A stretch of DNA of 64,000 nt from Paramacrobiotus metropolitanus (lineage: Eukaryota > Tardigrada > Eutardigrada > Parachela > Macrobiotidae): the NCBI RefSeq assembly GCF_019649055.1, contig NW_026570231.1:1488001-1552000 (forward strand), given 5' to 3'. Made by a program: the position numbers and the translations under genes. This document shows positions 11,287 to 22,519 of this stretch, one piece after another. Below the pieces are notes generated by a model, which ran no database searches, had not been told where the DNA came from, and was given only the letters and a program-made list of their open reading frames with translations. Within the stretch, counting starts at the first letter, position 1, and every line of letters starts with the position of its first letter.

Positions 11287-12959
11287 CCCCACCACCAGAC
11301 CGTATGTTAGCCGCATATGCTGCCGAAATACCAAGCGCTACCAGCAGTGTACGGCGGCGGAAACTTCTCCAACCGCGGTGGAGGATCGGCTCAACAGGGT
11401 CAGTGGATGGTCACCACGAGCACAACAGAATTCTCGGCAGATCTCAACTTACGTGGACAAAATGGAAGCAGCGTTCTTACTGTGAACACTGGCTAGGACC
11501 TTCTCTTGCCGACACTGCATGTTCAACAACCACGAAGGAGCGCGCTACAGATAGGTGAACTTCCGATAGGATGGCAATCCGAACCTTCGGTGGTATAACG
11601 AGTGGTACTACCGATACACGCACGACATTCAACTAGGCTCGGCAACCCCGAGCTGCGCTAGCATCGTGTCACCACCGCGATCACGCTAGCAGAGCCGGGC
11701 GGCGGTAACAGAAACCGGTCGCCCGGCTCTGGAAACGGGGGCGGCGGAAACCGCAGGAATAGCGGAGGTAGTCAGCAGGGACACAACAAGGGATCCTCGG
11801 AGTGGCGGCAACAGTTACCGGCTCGCCAGTCTTTGGACTCGCCGCTCAATAGGGGGGTGGCTCGGGGTAGCTCCCCGGGAAACGTCTAAGGTCGGTGAGC
11901 CACGGTGACTCATTTGACCTCCAACATCGCACCGAATCACCTGACAAGGATAACCCCACTAATAAATCGGCATATACTCCTTTACAACAGCTGATGATGA
12001 CAGTTCGGGACGCACTAGGACTGAATTACCATAGAACGGAAGACGAATTCCTTACTGCGATAACAGCCTCAACAGAAGAGGCGAAAGCCGCTAGAACTAT
12101 AGCGGCGCAACTCGGCATATTCGTTAAAAACGGCGAAATTGAAATCCGGACCGGAACGCATGAATTGCCCTGACCGTCCGACCCAGTACCTCAATCTGGC
12201 ACTGGAACGTTGGGGATTGGAATGCATGAATTGTCCAATGCACGCAGCGCAAACAATGCGCTTGCGCCGTCTGCCGCAGAAAATGACAAGGCAGACCAGC
12301 CAAAGAAGATGGACCAAACTGCCGGTGAGAAGAACATCAACCGAGCAGCCAAGACAGGGGCCAAGATGCGGAAGACCTGGACACGGATTCACACATAAGG
12401 GCAACAGAAACTTAACCGAATCGTCCGGAAGCAAAAGGATAGATGGGGCGTAAACTTAAGAGGCAGTGGACTTAACCGAAGAACCGGGAGGATTCGAGGA
12501 ATGGCAATCATTCAGTTGGAAGCACAGGCACCCGACTGCTGCCTGCAGGTCTGCAGCAGGAAGCGGGCCTCTCCCAACAGCAACAGCTAGCAAGAACAGT
12601 AGCAGTCTCTCGAACGTTCCTAAACCCCGACCACGTGTTGTCGACCGTGAGACCAACGGAAGTCTCGATTGAGGAACGTAAACTCAACCAAGCATAACCA
12701 GTAGAAACCGCCGAAACACAGACGCACGGAGTCATGAAGCAACATGAAGCGCGGGAAGCGGCCTACCCGAGAGTGCAGCAGACACAAGGCAAATCTGCTA
12801 CAAACGACTGCGGACCAATATTTTTAATTCCCGTCAGTACGGGAAGTCACCTTTGAAAAGGTCGACAAAGACAAACCGAAGACGGTCAGAGCCTGGGCAC
12901 ACGCAATCCAGATCGGATCAACGCCCAAAATGGCGATCAGCGAAACGGAAGCAGAAACT

Positions 12960-13260
12960 TTGCTAATCGAGAAGCGATTTTGCGAACGAATGGCCTAAAG
13001 ATGCAACCTCTCGGCTATTACAGCAGAATACATGGTATAAAGGGACAAGTCGCCTTTACTGTATTCCTCTGCCGCACAGTACCGGTAACCCTGCAGGGAT
13101 ATACGAGTCACCATACTTTCCACGTCCAGCCGAACGACGCGGACGTTTCCGTGTTACTTGGATGTGACTACTTGCATTCCAAGTTTACCTTCATACTTAC
13201 ACGAATTCTCAACCTGGAACTACCAGGAGGGAGGAGGGTGGTGCAGTCTATCCCGATACC
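12960..13260 (+). pseudogene. Retropepsin-like part of old retroelement
   Basis: The words VSVLLGCDYLHSKFTF and a preceding beta-rich stretch fit the second half of a retroviral-type aspartic protease, in which (I/V)LG-x-D marks the flap-distal strand. It lies at the expected place after Gag. It is a broken fossil. Confidence 0.5.
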
Positions 13261-13599
13261 GGAGACATCGGGCACGGTAGGGAATGAAGCGAGCATAAAC
13301 CGGCTTGGCCAGCCGACGAAATCCACGCCCAACATTTGCCTTGACTGCCGAAACACTAATCAGAATATGGTCGAGGAAATGCCATTATGGCGAATGAAAG
13401 AAGGCTACGTACCGGCGGACAAAAACCCGGTTAAGAGGATACTGAAGTCTATCCCGACATCAGAGGCAAGTGCCACAGAAGCGGATGCTCTGGTGCAAGG
13501 GGTACAACAGAAGTACCAGACTTGGTTCTCGGGAGTACAGCGTTCTCTCGACGGACGGACGTTGGAGATGTTGGCCACTTGGCAATAGAACGGAGCGGT

Positions 13600-15900
13600 G
13601 ACTTTCGACCAGATACAGGAAGCAGAACAGAAGTGCGAACCTGTAATAGCCCACATCGACGACATAGATGAGGAAGCTTAGGATTGGAAGGACGAACAAA
13701 TCCCCATCCACCGACAGTACATCGAATATGGCCTTCCTAAGCCAAGTCCATTGGAGGTACCATGCCAAGACTAGGCAGCGCTCTCTTCAGCTATATGCGG
13801 CAAGTACTGTTGTACGTAGAATCGTCAACAAACTGCTTTCTGGAAACGGTACGGCGAGGATACTTCTATAACACGGAAAATCTCAGACCCGCCACTACTA
13901 GCTATGTAGCATTACCCACGGGAGGTATAGTTCCAAACAGGCCAAAGCGAGCCAGTTGAAGGGACCCAGGTTGGAGAAACCAACAGACCGGACCAATGTA
14001 TCATTAGCCACGATAACATAATAGGAGTGATACGGGTGATACAAACTCACCACGACATGACTTGGTCGGACGGCAGACCATCGTCACCGGCACCTCCGCA
14101 ACCGGAACGGTAGTCGGAAAACTCAGTTAACAGTCATCCGATGGCACGGCCACATAAGTCCACAGTTCACACCGACCTCGAAAACCAGGACGGAGGAAGT
14201 TGACCGATCCAGCCGACGGATACGACCGACCAGGGGGCACCGACCATAGAACTCGGACACAGTAACATGCCGAAAGCTGACCCTGAAGTCGGATCGGTCG
14301 CGGAACTCGAAGTACAAAGCACGAGCGACTTGCCGGACACAGATTCTGATAACCAACACTCGGATGACCCAGAAGAATCTGAGGAAGACGACGACGAAGG
14401 ATTCGACCCGTCAGTCCAACATTGCCGGCCGGATGAAACCCGGACAAACGATTCGGTCAATGAATCATCAGAAGACAAAGAACCGACCTTGAAGATAGAC
14501 TAACAAAAGCGTTTCGATACGTCGTTCGTACGGAAATTCAACCAGATAACCAACCGGAACAAACCGGACAGGAACAACCTGCAGCCCGAGGGACGGAGGC
14601 ATGCGGATTTGACGAAGGAAACCACCTGCGATCGACCATAACCGTCGGCTAACCACCGCCAACCGAACAACCGACCTCGGCCAACTTGACCGACCAACAG
14701 AAGAGGGAGCGACCGCGCCCACAGAAGGTTCGGATTACTAAAATCGAAATAGCCGAGGAGATAGACCTTGACAACAGAAGCCCAAAAGTCTACCATCTAA
14801 AGTTGGAGGGAACCAGAAGTTTCAACCCGCGAGACCGACAAGTTGTGTTCAACAACGAACGGGTATCACTTCCAGTTTATTCGACGTGTTCCATCAAGGT
14901 ACGGATTGGGAAACCAATGGACCCTAGGAGACGAATACACTTCGTGACTCTAAGGCGGAAAACCCGTCCTATCCGATCTATTGAGATGAGGATCGACATC
15001 CGACCCTCGACGGACACGGCATGGATTGAACACAACACATAAACTAAAGATACTTGAAAAAGGCGTAAGACCTGACCACATGCATTAAAAGGAAATCTAC
15101 GAACCGACAACGAACAAGTTGTTTGGGAAATCCCAATGAGAATCGCCAAGACATGGCCGATTGAACCGAAGCCCAGAGAACTCTCAAAGTTGACCATCTA
15201 CGAGTCCACAGGGGTAAAGGCTCAATGGAAAGTTACCCTCCTGTCTCGAACGATAACCTAAATTAATGTCGTCCTAGATGTACCGATAGCTCCTACGCAA
15301 GAGCTCATGTACCTAGGCGAATCGCACACCACACCTTGACGGAGTGGATATGATGGATGGTGCAACAAAGCACGACGGAAAGACATTTACCGTCATGGTG
15401 GCTAACCACACCAATATGGCTGACACCTTACGGAAAGGTGCACCAATGGGCCGAGTCGAACCGTTCAACATGATGACGGACGGTCAGAAGATCGTATAAG
15501 CCCGAGTTAACTCAACTTAGGTTAAGAAAAAAGACGCGGAATTCCAAAAGGACCGACGAAGAATTATCGACTCCATGAACTTCGGTAAAACCTTTACCGA
15601 CAAGCAACTGGCCATACTGAAGGCTGTTTGGACCCAATCAACCGGCCCAAAAAAGGACGGAAATCAAAACGACCTGGGAACCCAGAAGGGAAGCTAACCC
15701 GAAAACCAAGAAAGGCGGCCGACGCAAACGTCGAAAACTAACCGGAAAAGCCGGGTAAGGCCGACCAACCTGAGCCAAAAGTTAAGAGTACTCAGTACAC
15801 CTCCGCGGCCCAAGGGCTACGTGAGAGCAGTAGTAGGCGGACTACTGACTCAGCGAAGACACCGATCTGACCGCCGAGGATACCGGCAGGACCATTAACC
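13600..15900 (+). other. Decayed protease-to-RT linker region
   Basis: Acidic and basic fragments (for example DPEESEEDDDEGFDPSV near 14,370-14,410 and a basic stretch near 14,690-15,040) in the same direction as the Gag part. Composition and order suggest the linker upstream of reverse transcriptase, but no RT motif is visible. Confidence 0.35.
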
Positions 15901-17350
15901 TGAAGACCTGGGCAGGAAGGAAAAATTTGTGACCGGATGGTAACGCTCGACTTCGGACTCTGCTGGACTTTGCGGGGTCAAATTCATCCGGGCGGAGTAT
16001 CCGACCCGCGGAACAGCCCGACGGACATTAGGATTCTAGGTGACATTGCAAACGACCGGGCGACGACGTCGATCCGTCCGACATGGCATCGCGGTCCAGT
16101 TTCGGATACCAGCCCGAGATGGCACCTCCCGGCTATCCCGGTGGAGAGCTGCCCTACCCGGTCCAACCTGTGCGTGCTGGAATTTTTCGGACAACGGGTT
16201 AGCGCGATATATCAGCTGGCCGTTATGGCGCAGCTTCCCGGCATAACGTTGCAAAAACCCGTCGATACGGGAAAACAGTTTGCCTTGACCAGATTACAGC
16301 CCGGCCCGGCACAGCGGCCAGCTGTTGGGGAACAGTGATCGGCCGCGGTTGCGGAACAACCCGACGATGTAGCCTGCCGACCCGAACGGACAGTGCGGCA
16401 ACCGGAAAACGTGCCACGCCGACCACACCACACAGACGCTGCGGCAACCACTTCCAATGCAAATGTAGGATCGGTCACAGGATCAACAGGATCGATAGGA
16501 AAGCTGTCGCAACCGGATAACGACAGTCATAGCCACGACGACCGATATCAAGGAAGACCGTTGCCGCCGATATAGTTGGGCCCGACCTTGGCAAGACGTA
16601 GGGGAATCGCAGTCGGAGGGAGTGACCAAAGAGCGATCGCGCCGCCGACACGACCTGACTAGCTATAAACGGGAGGTGAGGAGAGAGAAAAGGTGTACAG
16701 CAGAAAGCGTGTCGGGGGACCATGACACCGGGCACGCTAGGCGTGCTGTTCGTCGTAACAATTGGTGGGACGGCCGAGCCGACGCCGATGTAGAGCACCC
16801 GCTCGGTCGGAAGGATGAGGGAAGCGACCGGGCCGGCATTGACCGGAATCGGCAAAACATCATCAAATCGCAGATGGTCAGGCGAGCGCTGCTGCTGGCT
16901 ACCAGTCGGACATGGATTTTTTTATGTTCGATAGTGACATGCTGAAAGCGGACGGATGGGCAACCCGCTTCGCCAGTTGCACCAACAACAAGAAGGGATC
17001 GATACCGCCGAGGATGCTGAATCCATGATCAAGGTGAGCGGGGCTCTCAGCGGTAATGCGGCGGACTGGAACCAGGTACCAACGGCGGCCGAACAGGAGG
17101 AAGGCTGGCCGTTGAAGTTTGGTTGGCCAAGTTCTTGACAAGATTCGGCGGTCGGAAGAAGGACAAGAACGCCTTGGCGGAGGCCACAGACCTTTCGTTG
17201 AATGCACTTCAGGGCGTACATACACTCAGTGCAAGCCGTCCGCTCGCGACTTGATCCATGCACAATCTTCTGTCCCAGTTGTAAAAGAACCTTCTCAAGA
17301 ATGCGCTTTTACGAATTCCAGCGAGAAAGTCAAAGTCGGCTTACGGCAAT
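15900..17350 (+). mobile_element. Second old Ty3-like fragment (leader and Gag)
   Basis: A GC-rich leader-like stretch (about 15,940-16,850) is followed by a second Gag capsid-like piece at about 16,900-17,200, with words such as ADGWATRF, SGALSGNAADWNQ and a GWPLKFGW-type block that parallel GWVKQIRR, LTGQAEEWHRN and GWPVKVW of the copy at 10.7-11.3 kb. It is a broken, truncated fossil related to the first. Confidence 0.5.
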
Positions 17351-17421
17351 AGCTCAAATCTAGTAGAAAATGTAGCTCTAGATGGCCGTGCCCTTTACGT
17401 ATTACTGTGGCGAATTAGCTG

Positions 17422-17599
17422 CGACCATAGTGCGGCAAATTAGCAAAAGGCTGTTTGAACGCAGTGTGCGGCAAAATAGCAAATGGCTATTTTGCCTACG
17501 GTACTGCGGCAAAATAGCTAAAGGCTATTTTAACGCAGTGTGCGGCAAAATAGCAAAAGGCTATTTTGACACACTGTAGAAAACTGCGGCAAAATAGCC
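17422..17599. repeat. Right hairpin array (terminal inverted repeat)
   Basis: About four hairpins of GCGGCAAAATAGC type with spacers such as AACGCAGTGT. In reverse complement it shares TAGCCTTTTGCTATTTTGCC, GCACACTGCGTT and CCGCACTATGGTCG with the left array at 2,881-3,046, in the same order. Confidence 0.8.
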
Positions 17600-17653
17600 T
17601 TAGCCGATCTTATTTGCTCCTAACAGCCTAATGTGATTGGCTGTAAGGTCCTT

Positions 17654-17678
17654 ACATGTCCTTACAGTAAGGACATGT
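17654..17678. repeat. Perfect 25-nt palindrome
   Basis: ACATGTCCTTAC and GTAAGGACATGT form a 12-bp perfect stem around a single A. It lies just outside the right hairpin array. No T run follows, so it is not a Pol III terminator. Confidence 0.8.
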
Positions 17679-17679
17679 T

Positions 17680-18110
17680 GATTATTCGGGATCAGGAACT
17701 TTCGCCGCGGCCGTGCTTGTGGTGAAAAAGCAGCCCATGGCAGCTTGTGCTGGTGCGCAGCGATTTTTCTGGAGTGAAAGTTTTATTCTTGGGACATTTT
17801 TGCTTGTCCTCACAAGGCTCCCATAAATTACTCCATCGAGCCAGGAAACTTTATGACGCATGTGGAGAAGACAGGAAATATGCGGCATTATACAGCGTTT
17901 CAAGGCGGTACCTGGCTCTCAGGTTCAGCAAATCATACTTGTCAGCGCAGTCAAATATTTTCATGCACTGACTTGCATGATTTTCTGATCCATGACGAGC
18001 TCCGTGGCAAACGGTGGGTGAGTAAATTGGCATTGGTAAGTGCAGTTCATTTTAAAGACAGACCAGACCCACTCCGTTATTTCTGTTAAACTTTTCTTTT
18101 GTCCAGTAAT
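17680..18110. repeat. Duplicated segment, copy A right part
   Basis: Homologous to 23,100-23,490: both carry the CCATGGCAG, GAGCCAGGAAACTTT and CTTGTCAGCGCAGTCAAATA blocks in the same order. It continues the segment interrupted at 2,880. It contains a broken BTB exon on the minus strand, listed separately. Confidence 0.7.
17930..17990 (-). pseudogene. Broken BTB exon fragment
   Basis: On the minus strand the sequence reads IFDCADKYDLLNL, matching TLNCADKYDLPEL in exon 3 of the complete BTB gene. It is a dispersed fragment without the rest of the gene. The same fragment recurs near 2,640-2,700, 22,806-22,870, 23,340-23,410 and 23,905-23,975. Confidence 0.6.
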
Positions 18111-18888
18111 TTAATTCGTACTGCCACTTTCTTCCGCTAAACACCGGGTGATTTTTATTTTGGAAATTTCACTCAAATTTCTGACAATTTAAAAAAAATT
18201 TGCCGTCAACTTCGCGAGAACTCCGCCATCCTGTATGGTTTCATTTCTTGATTTAGAACCATTTTAATTGCTTATACGGTTATACCAGCGCAGGCTTATT
18301 GTTCTCTGGACAGGCTATTACCTACTTCAGTTTTTGAAGTACTTATTAGAATTTATTGAGTCCCTGAAAGATGAAATGAATGTGAAGTCAACCAAAAATT
18401 ACTGAAAGAAGGAAACGTTCTCTTGAAATTAATTACTCGTAATTAAGTAAGTGTTTACTCGGTGTCGAAGATCTGTCGCGAGGGCGACCGCTCGAGAAAC
18501 TGTTAAAACGGAAATGCGCCTGCATTGGAGATCACATCCGGGCTGCAACCGCCACGATGATGAAGTTACGTGAGCATTTGCAAACGGCTTGCAAACTGCT
18601 CGAGTCTGAAATTTCTGAATTTTCCGCACTCTGGCTCTGCAGTCTGCAGTAGAAAACTGAACAAATCAAATAGACATTTGTGAAATTTTAAGATCTTTTT
18701 GATTGTTTTTCTCTTGTCGACTTGCCTGTCGTTTTTTTTCCAGCACGGCTTCTTGAAGGTACAGTTACTACAGTATTTTTGTGCGAAAGAAGGGAATGTC
18801 GACGACTTTCTTTCTGCTAACTGCTTTTTAAATTGCTGACTGATCACTTTTTCGTTCTGTTTTCCAGCTGGAAATTCCTGGAATTACA
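18111..18888. other. Upstream region and 5' UTR of BTB gene
   Basis: No coding region is seen. TTTTCCAG at 18,861-18,868 is a good splice acceptor 20 bp before the ATG, so the gene probably has a noncoding first exon somewhere upstream. Confidence 0.45.
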
Positions 18889-21593
18889 ATGGCAACTAAG
18901 AATCCGGCTTCGTCGATCGTTCGGGAACAGGGCAAACCCGCTGCAGGAATTGTCAGCTGCATCCAGAAGTCATTAGCCAGCGGTGAGATGAGTGATGTGC
19001 GATTCGCGGTGGGACGACAGTTTGGCACCGCTAAAATCTTCGCAGCCCACAAGTGTGTAACTGCTCTCGTAACATCGACAACGACGATTATTAACAATGT
19101 TAGGTGTGTTTTTGCTCTGCAGGTATATCTTAAGTATTCGCAGCGCGGTGTTTCGCACCATGTTCCATGGGAGTTTGCCTGAGAAATGTGACGAGGCCAT
19201 CGATATTCCTGATTTTATTCCCGAGGCCTTCGCTAACATGCTCAGGTAGGTCGAGTACGTAATATATGTGTTGCGTCGGTGAAAAATTAAGTTCGTTTCC
19301 CGTATCCTGTAGCTACGTGTACACCGATTCGCTGGAGAACCTCAGTCTGGAAAATGTCTTCCCAACGCTGAACTGCGCCGACAAGTACGATCTACCAGAG
19401 CTTGTGCAAACTTGCACAGACTTCATTACTAGCCGGCTTACTGAAGACGACATTCTGGCTACTCTGGAACAGGTTGGTTGCCGCGCCTAAGTTCTATATA
19501 ATTCGATGTTTAGCTGATTACGGAAGTTTTCTCAATACGGATTCGGTTAATGGACACAAGAGACACGGTATTCTCAGCGTTGTTCTATATTTGAATTTGT
19601 TAAATTTTCTTTATTTCGCATACAATTGTAAGAGGAGAATCCTCTTTCCACACAGCAGCCGCCTATCCGCCGCCTACCTGGTTGGCTCAAGCTCAAGAAC
19701 AAATATCTTGATCTTCGCCAACAGCGGCGATGGCACAGTGGCTGTGCTACGTGGATCTTACTCGGTAGCCAGCGGTTCGATTCCGCTCCATCGCCATTTT
19801 TCGGAATTTCCTCCACAGACAGGACTTCATCTGACCGCCCTCCCTCGCTGAGATCACCACGGACAGCCGACTTATGGCTGCCCCTGTGATACAATCTTAC
19901 ATAAAAACGATAATGATCACATAATCCAAATTTTAAAAAGTTTTTGTTATGCGGAACAACGCGCAGAATACCGTGCATCTCGTGTCCGTTACATTAATCC
20001 GTATGGTGGAAGTGACCGGAATGCGATCAATGTCAAATTACTGTTTCATAATGTCGGCGACAGGTCGGGTGTTTACAGGCGATGCACTGGCAGGCGGATG
20101 ATGTTACGACGAAATGTTGGCAGTTGATTGATTCCAAGACAGGCGCCGTTCTGCATTCGGACCAGTTCACCGACATCGCTCCCCGGACGCTGCAAGGGTT
20201 ACTGCAGCGCAGCAGTCTTTCGGCTGATGAGGAGTACGACATTTACCTGGCTGTGGAAAGGTGAGGAGAGTCAAGGAGTTTGTACTGGCTAATGACTTGT
20301 ACAAACAACTGGTGATACTGTATGCAGACGTTTATATTGGAAATTATGTTGTATTTTATTAAAATGAGTGTTGCACCGTATAAACTAGTAAATACGGTTG
20401 GCTTTTGTGACACGAGAGACACAGCATTGTGTGCGTTGTTTTACGTAAGAAGGCTTGTATATTTGTTCAAAAATCGGATGCATAAAGTAATAACGATAAT
20501 AATTTTCACTTAATCAGTATAAGTATTCCGTGTCCTTAATTAAAGGGAAAATATATTGCGCCAGTTGTGGTCCGACTTGTGAGTGCCTCGAGGGTTTGTC
20601 TGCTCAATGGATAAACTGACCTAAACCAATGAATGGAAGAAACATCAAGGGAGCGCATTACGTATTATCTGCAAGCAATTTCGTATCTTGGAGGAATTTG
20701 TTGTAGATGGGCCGCGGCTGCATGCCAACGCGCCGACATGGAGGCTTCGGCCGCTAACCGGCGCCAAGTACTGGGAGACGCTTTGTTCCTTATCCGTTTT
20801 CCGCTTCTGTCCAGCGCCCAGCTGACTTCCGGTCCCATTAAGGTAGTGATGCACCCAATTGTGTTTCTGTTAGAATCAACGTAATACATTTTTTGTTAAT
20901 AATTTTTTGGTTATTTGAGGACTGGTCATTACAGTAAACACCACAACAGCGACAAAGATATACAGTAAACATTGTGAGATTGAACAACTGCGAAAAGTGA
21001 ACCACTGCGAATATTGAACGCCCAGATAGTGTTTAGATTACACAGGTTTTACTGTAATTTGAAAAATACTTAACCTCGTAAATGTTGTTTTGCGGCAGGA
21101 TGGTCTCCTTAACGACGCCGAGGTGTTGAGCGTGTTGATGTGCCAGACCGGCGGAGCGCAGTCAGCGCTGCCCTTTTCCACGGAGCGTCGCCGCGATGCC
21201 CTGATGCGGGCGGGCTTCAAGGTGGGCGAGGAGGTGTTTGCGCAGAGCCCGGCGGGTTACTGGTACTATCCTGCCAAAATCAAGGGATATCGGGCTGCCC
21301 ATCTCCTGCTGACGTGGTGCTACAACGGGGAGGAAGGCACAGCGATGCGCTGCGATGTGATGCGCGCTGCAGCCGTCCTAACGAAAGGCCAGGGTCTGCA
21401 TGCTTTAGTGGAGAAGGGCTACTATCGTCACGCGGTGTATGACAAGAAAATGCCGGGTGGTAAGCACTGCGTCCTCTTCAACCGTAAAGAAGTGGTGGTG
21501 CGCTTTGAGGAGCTGATGCTGGCGACTGACGCGGAATACGTGCTGGCTACCAGACAGATGTCGACGGCAAAGCCCATTGGTTCATGGGGTTGA
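18889..21593 (+). CDS. BTB/POZ-BACK domain protein, six coding exons
   Basis: Coding exons: 18,889-19,052; 19,123-19,245; 19,313-19,472; 20,079-20,260; 20,707-20,842; 21,099-21,593. All five introns are GT-AG and the phases agree, giving 419 codons plus stop. Residues about 34-150 form a BTB/POZ domain (MSDVRFAVG, MFHGSLPEKCDEAIDIPDF, NCADKYDLPEL). About 150-240 form a BACK domain (TKCWQLIDSKTGAVL, SDQFTDIAPRTL), as in BTBD3/BTBD6-type proteins, which serve as CUL3 ubiquitin-ligase adaptors. Where BTBD6 relatives carry a PHR domain, the last 130 residues instead hold VGEEVFAQSPAGYWYYPAKI, which looks like a Tudor-type barrel. Start: the ATG directly precedes the conserved N-terminus shared with the paralogue at 27,080. 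The introns hold SINE-like DNA. This is the only complete ordinary host gene seen. Confidence 0.85.
19726..19795 (+). repeat. tRNA-like sequence (SINE head) in BTB intron 3
   Basis: A 70-nt stretch with a perfect 7-bp acceptor stem (GGCGATG/CATCGCC), a perfect A box (TGGCACAGTGG), a perfect T arm (AGCGG-TTCGATT-CCGCT) and B box GGTTCGATTCC. The anticodon arm does not fold well and no CCA-end or T-run terminator follows. It is more likely the Pol III promoter head of a SINE covering about 19,690-19,990 than a working tRNA. Confidence 0.6.
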
Positions 21594-22519
21594 GAAAGTG
21601 GATTGTAACGTCGTAACCGTGTTTTTAACCTGTTTCTGCTGCTCTCTACTGATGCGGGTTATGTTTTTTAAATGTGAATTTTTGTATTATTGACAGTCAG
21701 TGCTGCTTTGCAGGTGATTCTTTAGTGATGTGATGGAAATTAACAAATGTGAATTGCTTAACGGCATTTGAACACCTCGGTCACAGAAGTCGATTAAATA
21801 TTAATTTATGGGCATAACCGAGGCCTCCAAAAGCTCCAAGAGAAAAAACAGAAAGCTGTCATAAGTAACTGTCAAATTTACCACGTATTCGGATTCGGGT
21901 GTGTAGTGTAATGTGGCCGGAATCTCGTGAATATGTCATAATGTTTTGGACATAGCAACGGAAGTTGCAGAGAGATTGTTGTTGTTATGAACGCACTTTC
22001 GTTGGTTGATAGCGCCTTCACAGGCGGATAATAGATAAAGATTATTAGGTTATTATATCAAAACCATGGAATGTTTTCGAGACTGTTTAATTCATTTTTG
22101 CTGTGCTGACAAATACGCACAAACTACAATCCACCACAGCTGATGGACATCTGTTTACTGTTCGTCAACATCCAACTGAACGCCGATAATCTTTCGGGAA
22201 AACGTTCGGAAATTGGGAATTCGTCCCAAATAACCAATTAACATGAGATGGGACCGTCCACAACACGCTCATACGGTATATATTGCCAGCAAAGTGTCAT
22301 GCAAGCTGCACAATTCCAATGGATGAAAGGCGAACAATACAATTAGCGCAGTGACAGCACACCGCCGCCTGATGGGGGAGTGCAGCTTCCGTTCTCAAAA
22401 ATGGCCCAATACGATGTGGCATGATAGTTCACTGTTTCCTGACGGCTGGAGGCTTGAGCAGACTGAGGCCACTGAGCACAGTAAGTACCTGAAAATTTTT
22501 AAATTCCCGCCGCTGCATT
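21594..22519. other. Intergenic; short dispersed repeat
   Basis: No gene is seen. The stretch at about 21,808-21,865 (GCATAACCGAGGCCT followed by AAAAGC-type sequence and AGAAAGCTGTCAT) recurs at about 24,715-24,775, so it belongs to a dispersed repeat. Confidence 0.5.

Larger units (their letters stand above)
7200..15900 (+). mobile_element. Old broken Ty3-like LTR retroelement body
   Basis: A fossil Ty3/Gypsy-type element read left to right. The recognisable parts, in order, are a proline/arginine-rich section with repeated GGTCGG words (about 7,960-8,520), a coiled-coil Gag part (about 8,760-9,560), a Gag capsid part (about 10,730-11,290), a glycine-rich stretch (about 11,690-11,880), a retropepsin-like part (about 12,960-13,260) and pre-RT linker-like sequence (about 14,690-15,660). 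No reverse transcriptase or integrase was recognised. It is broken in many places and clearly old. It is interrupted by the DNA transposon at 9,567-10,567. LTRs were not identified with confidence. Confidence 0.6.
2881..17599. mobile_element. 14.7-kb composite insertion with hairpin-array ends
   Basis: The insert is bounded by two arrays of short palindromes (GCTATTTTGCCGC / GCGGCAAAATAGC). The right array matches the left array in reverse complement, so the arrays act as terminal inverted repeats of about 170 bp. The flanks (2,270-2,880 and about 17,680-18,110) are contiguous in a second copy of the host segment at 22,520-23,490, which behaves like an unoccupied site. Inside are a foldback element, two old retroelement bodies and nested DNA transposons. 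I see no gene that would mobilise the whole unit. It may be one large element swollen by nested insertions, or two hairpin MITEs that happen to bracket them. No clear target duplication was found. Confidence 0.6.

Noticed and set aside
2881-17599. Helitron explanation for the 14.7-kb insertion
   Set aside because: Ends are inverted hairpin arrays rather than TC...CTRR, and no Rep/helicase sequence was seen.
19402-19851. 149-codon frame across BTB exon 3 and intron 3
   Set aside because: It is in a different frame from the BTB exon and runs through the SINE-like repeat.
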